A stretch of 64,000 bases of DNA from Paraburkholderia caffeinilytica (lineage in GTDB: Bacteria; Pseudomonadota; Gammaproteobacteria; Burkholderiales; Burkholderiaceae): positions 2,976,001-3,040,000 of the forward strand of contig NZ_CP031467.1 in NCBI RefSeq assembly GCF_003368325.1. The letters run 5' to 3'. Shown piece by piece: positions 17,083 to 25,631 of the stretch (positions are counted from its first letter, which is position 1; each line of letters opens with the position of its first letter). The notes under the pieces were generated by a model. That model saw only the letters and a program-made list of their open reading frames with translations, was not told the origin of the DNA and ran no database searches. Both the position numbers and the translations under genes were made by a program.

Positions 17083-19368
17083 ATGAAGTTTCGTTTTCCC
17101 GTCGTCATCATCGACGAAGATTTTCGCTCCGAGAATATCTCGGGTTCCGGCATCCGGGCTTTGGCCGAAGCTATCGAGAAAGAAGGCGCGGAAGTGCTCG
17201 GGTTGACGAGCTACGGCGATCTGACCTCGTTCGCGCAGCAGTCGAGCCGCGCATCGTGCTTCATCCTGTCGATCGACGACGACGAGCTGCTGCCGTACGT
17301 CGATAACGTCGTGGTGGAAGGCGAGACGCCGGAGCTGGCGGCCGCGATCATCGCGCTGCGCGCGTTCGTGACCGAAGTGCGCCGCCGCAACGCCGATATT
17401 CCGATCTTCCTGTACGGCGAAACGCGCACCTCGCGCCACCTGCCAAACGACATCCTGCGTGAACTGCACGGCTTCATCCACATGTTCGAGGACACGCCGG
17501 AGTTCGTCGCGCGTCACATCATTCGCGAGACCAAGGTGTACCTGGATTCGCTCGCGCCGCCGTTCTTCAAGGAACTGGTGCAGTACGCGGACGAGGGCTC
17601 GTATTCATGGCATTGCCCGGGCCACTCGGGCGGCGTCGCGTTTCTGAAGAGCCCGCTTGGCCAGATGTTCCACCAGTTCTTCGGCGAGAACATGCTGCGC
17701 GCCGACGTGTGCAATGCGGTCGACGAACTCGGCCAGCTGCTCGACCACACGGGTCCGGTTGCCGCCTCCGAGCGCAACGCCGCGCGCATTTTCAGCGCCG
17801 ACCACGTGTTCTTCGTGACCAATGGCACGTCGACCTCGAACAAGATCGTCTGGCACGGCACGGTTGCACCGGGCGACATCGTGCTGGTGGACCGCAACTG
17901 CCACAAGTCGATCCTGCACGCGATCACCATGACCGGCGCGATTCCGGTGTTCCTCACGCCGACGCGCAACAACTTCGGCATCATCGGCCCGATTCCGCGC
18001 AGCGAATTCGAGCCGGAAAACATTCGCAAGAAAATCCTGGCGAATCCGTTCGCCCGCGAAGCGCTGGCCAGGAATCCGGATCTGAAGCCGCGCATTCTGA
18101 CCATCACGCAGAGCACCTACGACGGCGTGATCTACAACGTCGAGATGATCAAGGAAATGCTCGGCGACTGGCTCGATACGCTGCACTTCGACGAAGCGTG
18201 GCTGCCGCATGCCGAATTCCACGAGTTCTATCAGGACATGCATGCGATCGGCGCGGGCCGTCCGCGCATCGGCGCGCTGGTGTTCGCCACGCACTCCACG
18301 CACAAGCTGCTGGCCGGTATTTCGCAGGCTTCGCAGATCGTCGTGCAGGATTCGAAGAATAGCCGCTTCGACAAGCATCGCTTCAATGAAGCGTATTTGA
18401 TGCATACGTCCACCAGCCCGCAGTACGCGATCATTGCTTCGTGCGACGTGGCCGCGGCAATGATGGAAGCGCCGGGCGGCACGGCGCTCGTCGAAGAGTC
18501 GATCGCTGAAGCTTTGGATTTCCGCCGCGCGATGAGCAAGGTTGACGCCGAGTACGGCGACGACTGGTTCTTCAAGGTGTGGGGCCCGGACCAGTTTGCC
18601 GAAGAAGGCATCGGCTCGCGCGAAGACTGGATGCTGCGCCCGAACGACGCGTGGCACGGTTTCGGCCCGCTCGCCGACGGTTTCAACATGCTGGACCCGA
18701 TCAAGGCGACCATCGTCACGCCGGGTCTGGATATGGACGGCGGCTTCGGCGAGTCCGGCATTCCGGCTGCGATCGTCACGAAGTACCTGGCCGAGCACGG
18801 CATCATTGTCGAGAAGACCGGTCTGTATTCGTTTTTCATCATGTTCACGATCGGCATCACCAAGGGCCGCTGGAACTCGATGGTGACTGAGTTGCAGCAG
18901 TTCAAGGACGACTACGACAACAACCAGCCGCTGTGGCGCGTGCTGCCCGAGTTCGTCTCGCATCATCCGATGTACGAGCGCGTGGGCTTGCGCGATCTGT
19001 GCCAGCAGATCCACAGCGTGTACCGCGCGAACGACATTGCGCGCCTGACGACCGAGATGTACCTGTCGAGCATGGAACCGGCGATGAAGCCGTCGGATGC
19101 ATTCGCCAAGCTCGCGCACCGCGAGATCGACCGGGTACCGATCGACGAACTCGAAGGCCGCGTCACGTCGATTCTGCTGACGCCGTATCCGCCGGGCATT
19201 CCGCTGCTGATTCCGGGCGAGCGCTTCAACAAGACCATCGTCAACTATCTGCGTTTCGCGCGCGAGTTCAACGAGCGCTTCCCGGGTTTCCACACGGATA
19301 TCCACGGACTGGTCGGCGAAACCATCAACGGGCGCATCGAATACTTCGTCGATTGCGTGCGCGCCTGA
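17083..19368 (+). CDS. Orn/Lys/Arg decarboxylase (biodegradative type)
   Basis: 761 residues. PLP enzyme of fold type I in the AdiA/CadA/SpeC group. An N-terminal response-regulator-like wing domain (1-130) is followed by the catalytic core with WHCPGHSGG, TNGTSTSNK, DRNCHKS, HFDEAW and the PLP lysine Lys408 in FATHSTHK; the C-terminal domain ends with YPPGIPLLIPGE. It makes a polyamine or diamine from a basic amino acid. Length and the THSTHK region are closest to my memory of AdiA-like arginine decarboxylases, but substrate is uncertain. GGAGA precedes the ATG. An LprI-domain gene starts 2 bases after the stop. Confidence 0.92.
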   Translation: MKFRFPVVIIDEDFRSENISGSGIRALAEAIEKEGAEVLGLTSYGDLTSFAQQSSRASCFILSIDDDELLPYVDNVVVEGETPELAAAIIALRAFVTEVRRRNADIPIFLYGETRTSRHLPNDILRELHGFIHMFEDTPEFVARHIIRETKVYLDSLAPPFFKELVQYADEGSYSWHCPGHSGGVAFLKSPLGQMFHQFFGENMLRADVCNAVDELGQLLDHTGPVAASERNAARIFSADHVFFVTNGTSTSNKIVWHGTVAPGDIVLVDRNCHKSILHAITMTGAIPVFLTPTRNNFGIIGPIPRSEFEPENIRKKILANPFAREALARNPDLKPRILTITQSTYDGVIYNVEMIKEMLGDWLDTLHFDEAWLPHAEFHEFYQDMHAIGAGRPRIGALVFATHSTHKLLAGISQASQIVVQDSKNSRFDKHRFNEAYLMHTSTSPQYAIIASCDVAAAMMEAPGGTALVEESIAEALDFRRAMSKVDAEYGDDWFFKVWGPDQFAEEGIGSREDWMLRPNDAWHGFGPLADGFNMLDPIKATIVTPGLDMDGGFGESGIPAAIVTKYLAEHGIIVEKTGLYSFFIMFTIGITKGRWNSMVTELQQFKDDYDNNQPLWRVLPEFVSHHPMYERVGLRDLCQQIHSVYRANDIARLTTEMYLSSMEPAMKPSDAFAKLAHREIDRVPIDELEGRVTSILLTPYPPGIPLLIPGERFNKTIVNYLRFAREFNERFPGFHTDIHGLVGETINGRIEYFVDCVRA

Positions 19369-19370
19369 CG

Positions 19371-20114
19371 ATGTGGGTGGTGAAGCCCCTGCTGCACGCT
19401 GACGGCTGGCGGCGCGCGTTTGGCGCGCTGGCTTTGACGTTGGCGATGTCGGTGGCGGTGCTCGGCGTCGCGCCGCTTCGGGCGCATGCCGAAGTGGCCG
19501 CCGCCGACCCGATCGACGCGTCGATGCGCACCTGTCTTGCGCGCAGCGACATGTCGTCGACGGCGGGGCAGGTGCAGTGCATGGACAACGCGCGGATCGG
19601 CTGGAAGGCCGCGTTGGACGGCGCGTGGCAGCAGCTTCAGGCGAAGTTGCCGCAGGCGCAGCGCAAGCCATGGGAAAAGAGCCAGGCAAGCTGGCAGGCC
19701 TCACGCGATGTCGAGAAGCAGTTGCTGGCGGACGTGTTCGCGACGACGCACGGCTCGAGGTATGTGCTGGCCGAAGCGGATATGCAATTGCAGCCGGTGC
19801 GTGACCGCGCGCTTGCGTTGCGCAGCGCCTTGGCCAGGATCAGCGCCGGCGGCGGGGACCCGCCGCGCCGTCCGCGCGTCTGTACTGCCGACGCGCAATG
19901 CGAACACGCGATGTTCGATCTGAACCGCTATTACCGCCGCTTGCAGTCGAAGATGCCGGCGCGCTTGCGTCCGACCCTCGCGCGTGCTCAAAATGCCTGG
20001 ACCGCGTATCTCAACGCTGCTACGCCGGTGATCGATGAAGGTAGCCGTATCGATATCATCGGTGCGAGGGTCGCGACGCTTAAGCGCTTGTCGGAGACGG
20101 TCGGCAACGACTGA
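19371..20114 (+). CDS. LprI-domain (DUF1311) secreted protein
   Basis: 247 residues. N-terminal signal peptide (hydrophobic 15-35, cleavage after RAHA). A first LprI/DUF1311 unit (about 45-135) shows MRTCLARSDMSSTAGQVQCMDNARIGWKA and the typical long helices with WQASRDVE. A second shorter unit (about 170-245) shows CEHAMFDLNRYYRRLQ and AQNAWTAYLNA. LprI of Mycobacterium is a lysozyme inhibitor, but most DUF1311 proteins have no proven function. The ATG is 2 bases after the decarboxylase stop, so the two are co-transcribed, which is an odd pairing of a cytoplasmic enzyme with a periplasmic protein. Confidence 0.82.
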   Translation: MWVVKPLLHADGWRRAFGALALTLAMSVAVLGVAPLRAHAEVAAADPIDASMRTCLARSDMSSTAGQVQCMDNARIGWKAALDGAWQQLQAKLPQAQRKPWEKSQASWQASRDVEKQLLADVFATTHGSRYVLAEADMQLQPVRDRALALRSALARISAGGGDPPRRPRVCTADAQCEHAMFDLNRYYRRLQSKMPARLRPTLARAQNAWTAYLNAATPVIDEGSRIDIIGARVATLKRLSETVGND

Positions 20115-20836
20115 ATTGTTCGCGGTTTTCTTGTTGGCCTGCGCGGCGCTTTTGTCCGTATGCCTGGGGCTTTGGCCTTTCCTTGAATTGTTAGTGGTTT
20201 ATTAGCGTTCGCCCCTGTGCGGGGCAGGCACTCACTTCTCTTTGCCGCCGCAAAGAGAAGTAAGCAAGAGAAAGCGGCTCACACCGATCTTGCTAAGCGG
20301 GCACCGTAGTTCACACACGGTAGTGGTGCATCTGGAATCTGTGTTCGTGCACCTGCATAGGCTGGTGACAAGGGAGTCATACTTCCGGCGGCGCTGCGCG
20401 CGCCGAAGAGCACTTCACAAAACCACCCACTCCGTTCTGGCGCTCAGGCCCAATCGAAGCCGCCGGGTTCCCACGCAGACCCGTCCGCGACGCACGCAGT
20501 GCGGAGTGGGAGCTGATGAGCCCTTTGTCACTAGCGCCTGAAGGTGCGAGGGCACGGATTCCAGATGCACCACTACCCGTTGCGCGCTACGGTGCCCACT
20601 TAGCATGAGCGGTGTGAGCCGCTTTCTCTTGCTTACTTCTCTTTGCGGCGGCAAAGAGAAGTAAGTGCCCGCCCCGCACAGGGGCGACGCTAATAGACCA
20701 CTAGCAATGCAAGGAAAGCCCAACGCCGTACGCGTACAGACAACTGAAACGCCGAGCAGGCAACCACACACTCAAGAAAAGGCCAACACCGCAGGCAGCC
20801 AAACAAACACCCCGCCGCGAAGGCCCCAAAAAACCA
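20115..20836. other. Gene-free region carrying a long inverted repeat
   Basis: 722 bases between the LprI-domain gene and the end of the glucokinase-regulator gene. Dominated by the inverted repeat at 20166-20731. The reading frames in it (about 99 and 118 codons) are mirror images produced by the repeat and do not look like proteins. Confidence 0.75.
20166..20731. repeat. Long inverted repeat with nested perfect palindromes
   Basis: Left arm about 20166-20375 and right arm about 20521-20731 are reverse complements with high identity by eye (roughly 85% or more), separated by about 145 bases. Each arm holds a hairpin: left CTTCTCTTTGC / GCAAAGAGAAG (20235-20260), right CTTACTTCTCTTTGC / GCAAAGAGAAGTAAG (20632-20665, a perfect 15-bp stem with a 4-base loop). 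Shared blocks include GCAAGAGAAAGCGGCTCACA and GTAGTGGTGCATCTGGAATC. The element has no transposase and looks like a dispersed non-coding repeat present as two inverted copies. Confidence 0.85.
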
Positions 20837-22753
20837 CTAATCACGCGGCGAAGAAGCCGCCCCATGACTCAACCAGTCGAGCACGGCAGTCGCATCATCA
20901 TCCGCGCCCTGTCGCGCCTTGGCGACGGTCTCAGCCACATCCGCGCTAGGCATAGCGCGCCGAATCGCCACACCAACAGCAAGAATATCGATCATGACGA
21001 GATGCAATATCCGCGAAATCATCGACAACTGCGACTCGCGAATCTCAATGTGATCGGTCTCCAAAGCGACGGTGGCCCGCTTGGCCAGCGGCGTATTGCT
21101 GGACGTGATGGCAATCACCTTCGCTCCCGCCTGCATGGCGACATCCAGCACGCGCAGTAATTCAGGCGCACGCCCCGACTTCGACACGGCAACGATCACA
21201 TCACCCTTGCCGAGCAAGGCAGCAGACGCCGCCTGCATATAGAGATCGCCGTAGGCGATCGTCGGAATACCAAACCGGAAGAACTTGTAGTGCGCGTCCT
21301 GCGCGACGATATTCGAATTGCCGAGCCCGTAAAACTCGATCCGCCGCGCGCCGTTCAACAGATCGATCGCCCGTTCGACCTGGTCGAAATTCAAATGCTC
21401 GCGCAGCTGCAAAATCGCCGACACGGTGTTGTCCAGCACCTTCGCGCCGAAGTCCGTCGCGGTATCGCCCAGATGCACCTGGCTATGACTCACCGGAATC
21501 GTGCCGGTCAAACCCGTCGCCAGTTTCAGCTTGAAATCCGACAAACCCTGGCAGCCGAGCGAGCGGCAAAAGCGGATCACCGTCGGCTGGCTCACGTCGG
21601 CCTTGCGCGCGATATCCACGATCGGATCGTTGATGATCGACCGCGGATGATTCAACGCGAGATCGGCCACGCGGCGCTCAGCCGGCGTCAACGCATCGCG
21701 CATCTGGCGAATCCGCTCGAACACGGCCGATGAACTGCCGCCCGCGCGGTTCGACAACTGCTCCGCGAGAATCGCCGAAACCCCCAGAAACGCCGGATAC
21801 TCAGCGGTAATCACGTAGGTCGGCACGTTCTGCAAGTACGCCTCGAAGCGGCCCTTCGCCTCGAACCGTTTGCGGAACGACGAACGCGAGAAGAACTCGC
21901 CGAGCCGTGGCACGACGCCGCCGCCGATATAGATGCCACCCAATGCGCCGAGCGTCACCGCGATATTGCCGGCGAAGGTGCCGAGAATTCCGCAGAACAC
22001 GTCGACGGATTCGGCCGCGAGCGGCTCGCCTTCCAGCGCGCGTTTGACGACCTCGACAGTGTCGACGTTCGCCGCCACACGCTTCTTGTCGCGGCCCGCC
22101 AGCGCACGATAGATCACTTCGATGCCGGGGCCCGCGGCCACGCGTTCGAACGAGACGTGCGACCACTTCTTGCGTGCGTACTGCAACACGATGTCTTCGC
22201 GCTCGTCGGCTGGCGCGAAGGTGGCGTGGCCGCCTTCGCTGCCGAGCGCGATCCAGCGGTCGTCGGCGGGAATCAGACCGGACACGCCCATGCCGGTGCC
22301 CGGGCCGAGCAAGCCGATCACGCTGTTCGGACGGCGCGTGCCGCCGCCCACCTGCACGCGCTGCGCGTCGGTCAGGCCGGGCAGTGCCATGGCTAGCGCG
22401 GTAAAGTCGTTCACCACCAGCAGCGTGTCGAAGCCGAGCGCGCGGCGCGTGGCTTCGATCGAGAAGCTCCAGTCGTGATTGGTCATGCTGACCTGATCGC
22501 CGTCGACCGGGTTCGCAATCGCAATCGCCGCATGATTCACGCGGCCGATCCTGGTGTCCTTCAGATACTTCTTGATGACTTCGGCAACGCCCGGATAGTC
22601 CGCACACGGATAGACCTGCACCGAGCCGATTTCGCCGGGGCTGGTTTCGAGCGCGAAACGCGCATTGGTGCCGCCGATGTCGGCGAGCAGCCTCGGTCCA
22701 TCGGCGTGCTGGCCCGCGCCCGGAACAGCCTTAGTTTGCACACCAGTAGACAT
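20837..22753 (-). CDS. glk: Glucokinase fused to HexR/RpiR-type regulator
   Basis: 638 residues, two proteins in one. Residues about 20-335 are a glucokinase ([48 protein letters not shown]). Residues about 350-638 are an RpiR-family repressor: helix-turn-helix [18 protein letters not shown], then a SIS sugar-phosphate domain with [14 protein letters not shown] and [13 protein letters not shown]. HexR proteins sense KDPG and repress glucose catabolism genes. The fusion, recorded in Burkholderia annotations, links glucose phosphorylation and its transcriptional control in one polypeptide. It overlaps the end of pgl by 23 bases and closes the zwf-pgl-glk operon. Confidence 0.95.
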   Translation of the reverse strand: MSTGVQTKAVPGAGQHADGPRLLADIGGTNARFALETSPGEIGSVQVYPCADYPGVAEVIKKYLKDTRIGRVNHAAIAIANPVDGDQVSMTNHDWSFSIEATRRALGFDTLLVVNDFTALAMALPGLTDAQRVQVGGGTRRPNSVIGLLGPGTGMGVSGLIPADDRWIALGSEGGHATFAPADEREDIVLQYARKKWSHVSFERVAAGPGIEVIYRALAGRDKKRVAANVDTVEVVKRALEGEPLAAESVDVFCGILGTFAGNIAVTLGALGGIYIGGGVVPRLGEFFSRSSFRKRFEAKGRFEAYLQNVPTYVITAEYPAFLGVSAILAEQLSNRAGGSSSAVFERIRQMRDALTPAERRVADLALNHPRSIINDPIVDIARKADVSQPTVIRFCRSLGCQGLSDFKLKLATGLTGTIPVSHSQVHLGDTATDFGAKVLDNTVSAILQLREHLNFDQVERAIDLLNGARRIEFYGLGNSNIVAQDAHYKFFRFGIPTIAYGDLYMQAASAALLGKGDVIVAVSKSGRAPELLRVLDVAMQAGAKVIAITSSNTPLAKRATVALETDHIEIRESQLSMISRILHLVMIDILAVGVAIRRAMPSADVAETVAKARQGADDDATAVLDWLSHGAASSPRD

Positions 22754-23438
22754 CGAGTCTCACTCCCTTGTCGTTTGCCAACTGCGAGATGGCATTTTTT
22801 TGTAGCGAAGCGGTGGCGGCATTCAGCACGTCCATCTTTCGCGGTCCTGCGATCAGCAAGAACAGGTGCTTCACTTCTTTCAAGGCGGACAGCGACCAGC
22901 TCACACGCGCATGCGGCGCGCTGCCGGGATGCACGGCAACGAAGCGCTCGGGAGTCGTGATCGCGTAGTCCCATTCGGGCGCATCCGCAAAAATCGACGC
23001 GGTGTGACCGTCTTCGCCCATGCCGAGAATCGCGACGTCCGGCACGGCGCTAAAGCGCGGGTCGGCGTTCAGCGCGGCAACGTGCGCGTTGAGGTCTCGC
23101 GTGGTGTCGGCCAGCGGCCAGAACGCGGCATGTTTGGCGGCGTTCTGCAACAGCGTGTCGTGCACGAGTTGCGAATTGCTCGCGCTGTCCGTTTCCGGCA
23201 CCCAGCGGTCGTCGACCAGCGTCACGGCAATGCGCGCCCAGTCGAAGGATTGCGTGGACAACGTCTGCAGGAACGGACGCGGACTGCTGCCGCCGGACAC
23301 TGCAAGCATTGCCGGGCGCGCGTCGTTGGTTGACGTGGCCGTCTGTGCGGCGAGCGACGCATGTAACGCATCGCCAACCGCTTTCGCCAACGCGTCGGAT
23401 TGGGCGCGTTGGTCGTCGAAAGCGTGAAGCTCGATCAC
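22731..23438 (-). CDS. pgl: 6-phosphogluconolactonase
   Basis: 235 residues. Hydrolyses 6-phosphogluconolactone to 6-phosphogluconate. Motifs: LAVSGGSSP (about 49-57), [10 protein letters not shown] (76-85), [21 protein letters not shown] (about 142-154). GTG 23438 is chosen: GGAGG lies just before it and it gives a start MIELHAFD; the frame stays open to an ATG at 23507 but that extension lacks family similarity. It stands between zwf (196 bases upstream) and the glk fusion, which overlaps its 3' end. Confidence 0.94.
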   Translation of the reverse strand: MIELHAFDDQRAQSDALAKAVGDALHASLAAQTATSTNDARPAMLAVSGGSSPRPFLQTLSTQSFDWARIAVTLVDDRWVPETDSASNSQLVHDTLLQNAAKHAAFWPLADTTRDLNAHVAALNADPRFSAVPDVAILGMGEDGHTASIFADAPEWDYAITTPERFVAVHPGSAPHARVSWSLSALKEVKHLFLLIAGPRKMDVLNAATASLQKNAISQLANDKGVRLDVYWCAN

Positions 23439-23634
23439 TTCTCCTCCGTGCTGCTTTCTTGTTAGATCTACGGAACGTACCGTGCTGCTCTCACGCGATG
23501 CCTGCAAGCGGGATGGCTTGCGGGCGCCTTCGTGATACCGGCGCCATTCCGTTCAGTTCGTCAGTGGGTCTTGCAGGCGCTGTGCCGTGCTTCGATCAGG
23601 ATCGGGCATGGTACGACGCCGTAATTCGGTTGAT

Positions 23635-25098
23635 TCAATTCTCTTCTTCGAGCCAGCAGGTACCGTGCTGCGCCAGCATCGCGCTCGCCGCGGCCGGTCC
23701 CCACGTGCCTGCCGCATACGGCTTGGGTGGCTTGTTAGAGGCGGCCCATTCGTTGAGGATCGGTTCGACCCAACGCCATGCCGCTTCCTGCTCGTCGCGC
23801 CTCACAAACAGCGCGAGGCGGCCGTTGATCACGTCGAGCAGCAGACGTTGATACGCCTCCATTTGCCCTTCGCGGAAGAACCGGTCGAACGCGAGGTCGA
23901 GGTGGACGCTGGCGAGATTCATCCCTTCGCCCGGCTGCTTCGCGAGACAGTAGAGGCGAATGGTTTCGTTCGGCTGCAAACGGATCACGAGACGGTTCGC
24001 ACCGCCGCGCAACGCGGACGCGCCCAGTGCCGAATGCGGCACCGCACGAAAATTCACCACGATCTCCGCGACGCGATCCGCGAGACGCTTGCCCGTGCGC
24101 AGGAAAAACGGCACGCCGGACCAGCGCCAGTTTTCGATTTCCACCTTCACGGCGACGAAGGTTTCAGTGGTGCTGTCGGGCTTCACGCCAGGCTCGGTTG
24201 CATACGCCGGCACCCCGCTGCCGCGGATCACGCCCGCATGATACTGGCCGCGCACGGCGACCTTGCCGATATCGCGCGGATCGATCGGCTTCAATGCGCG
24301 CAGCACGCGCAGCTTTTCGTCGCGGACCGAGTCGGAATCCATCGAATGCGGCGGTTCCATCGCCACGATGGAAAGCAGTTGCAGCAAATGGTTCTGCACC
24401 ATGTCGCGCAAGGCGCCGGTGTTGTCGTAGAAATCGCCGCGCGCTTCCACGCCGAGCTCTTCCGCAATCGTGATCTGAATGCTTTCCACCCATTCACGGC
24501 GCCACAACGGCTCGAACAGCACATTGCCGAAGCGCAGCGCCAGCAGGTTCTGCACCGGCTCCTTGCCGAGGTAGTGGTCGATCCGGTAGATCTGTTCTTC
24601 GGCGAAGATTTCACCGACTGCATCATTAATTGCGTTGGACGACTTGAGGTCGTAGCCAAGCGGCTTTTCCAGCACGATGCGCGAATTTTCGTTGAGCCCC
24701 ACCGACGCCAGCGCGCGGCAGATCGGCACGAACAGCGACGGACCCGTTGCCAGATAGAACACGCGAATGCCGGGCCGGCCGCTCAGGGCGTCGCGCAGCA
24801 GCGTGAAGTCTTCGGGGTTGCCGAGATCGATCTTCACGAACTCGATACGGTCGAGGAAGCTCGCCCATGCCGTTTCATCCACACCGTTCTTCGACACGTG
24901 CGGCTTGACGTGCTCAACGACCCAGTCAATGTAGGCAGCACGGTCGGCCACATGCCGCGCCACCGCGACGATCTTGCCGCTGTCGGCCAGCATGCCGCCC
25001 GCACGGTGCGCTTCAAACAGTGCCGGCAGGATCTTGCGCATCGACAGGTCGCCGGTTCCGCCGAAGAGAACGAAGGTGAAGCTTGAGTCGGTTTGCAT
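23635..25098 (-). CDS. zwf: Glucose-6-phosphate 1-dehydrogenase
   Basis: 487 residues. Oxidises glucose 6-phosphate to 6-phosphogluconolactone, the entry to the Entner-Doudoroff and pentose phosphate routes. Visible are the dinucleotide motif FGGTGDLSMRK (about 12-22), EKPLGYDL and the active-site RIDHYLGKE. The start MQTDSSFTF at 25098 has GGAG five bases before it; an in-frame ATG further up is not needed. It is the first gene of zwf-pgl-glk and reads away from a HexR-type operator about 85 bases upstream. Confidence 0.96.
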   Translation of the reverse strand: MQTDSSFTFVLFGGTGDLSMRKILPALFEAHRAGGMLADSGKIVAVARHVADRAAYIDWVVEHVKPHVSKNGVDETAWASFLDRIEFVKIDLGNPEDFTLLRDALSGRPGIRVFYLATGPSLFVPICRALASVGLNENSRIVLEKPLGYDLKSSNAINDAVGEIFAEEQIYRIDHYLGKEPVQNLLALRFGNVLFEPLWRREWVESIQITIAEELGVEARGDFYDNTGALRDMVQNHLLQLLSIVAMEPPHSMDSDSVRDEKLRVLRALKPIDPRDIGKVAVRGQYHAGVIRGSGVPAYATEPGVKPDSTTETFVAVKVEIENWRWSGVPFFLRTGKRLADRVAEIVVNFRAVPHSALGASALRGGANRLVIRLQPNETIRLYCLAKQPGEGMNLASVHLDLAFDRFFREGQMEAYQRLLLDVINGRLALFVRRDEQEAAWRWVEPILNEWAASNKPPKPYAAGTWGPAAASAMLAQHGTCWLEEEN

Positions 25099-25169
25099 GA
25101 GTCTCCGTCGATATCCTGGGGCCGCCGTGAGGACCGAAAAAGGGCGACCGTAGTCCGATAAAATATTTT

Positions 25170-25198
25170 TTGACACTGAATTGTAGTTTAACTACAAT
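25170..25198 (+). promoter_or_regulatory. Sigma70-type promoter of the glucose ABC operon
   Basis: TTGACA at 25170-25175, a 17-base spacer and TACAAT at 25193-25198, a near-consensus pair facing gtsA. A transcription start near 25205 would give a leader of about 425 bases. The HexR-type palindrome fills the spacer and reaches the -10. Confidence 0.8.
25181..25197. promoter_or_regulatory. HexR-type operator palindrome
   Basis: TTGTAGTTTAACTACAA, a perfect 8-bp inverted repeat around one base. It matches the published HexR pattern TGTAATwwwATTACA with one symmetric change (A/T pair to G/C). It overlaps the spacer and -10 of the promoter toward gtsA and lies 83 bases upstream of the zwf ATG, so bound repressor could silence both directions. 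Confidence 0.82.
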
Positions 25199-25631
25199 CC
25201 AAATCAAGAGGTAGCGCTAATTCGATGAAAAAAGCGTGCGCTGTGAGGCTGGATGCGCGTTTTTCCGAATCGGCAGGCGTCCCCTGCATGTTAACGGACA
25301 TTGCGTGCGAGCACGTGCCAGCATGCCCCCGGCGGCCCATACGGAAGGCCGGAAAGCTAACCTGGCGTCAGGGTTAACGTGCAAGGCACCTCGAGTCTGC
25401 CGCGCGCGACGCGGGCAGGCAAAAATCAAAAGAGGAGACAGTCAGTTGCATCCCGAATCACTCATCTCTTGAGCTTCCAGCGGCCGGATATTGGTCCGCC
25501 GGCACATGCCTCGACGCATGTGCCCGACCGTGCTCGATCGCCCAGTGTTTTGCCTGTTTGAACCAACCACAGCACCCTGGCGACATCAGGGGCCATTTGT
25601 TTTTTGTTCAGGTGTCTGGAGGAGATAAGCA
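25199..25631. other. Long leader of the glucose ABC operon
   Basis: 433 bases between the promoter and gtsA. A weak A/T-flanked hairpin at about 25226-25255 ends in five T and resembles a decayed terminator. Two overlapping short frames lack good ribosome sites. Nothing else is convincing. Confidence 0.5.

Noticed and set aside
17605..19704. Minus-strand open frame of about 699 codons over the decarboxylase
   Set aside because: Antisense shadow of a well-supported enzyme gene; composition dominated by Arg, His and Ala.
20242..20771. Two frames of about 99 and 118 codons starting PPQREVSKRKRLTP
   Set aside because: They are mirror copies created by the inverted repeat, not a protein family.
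25236..25472. 78-codon frame in the leader of the glucose ABC operon
   Set aside because: No ribosome site and no protein-like composition.
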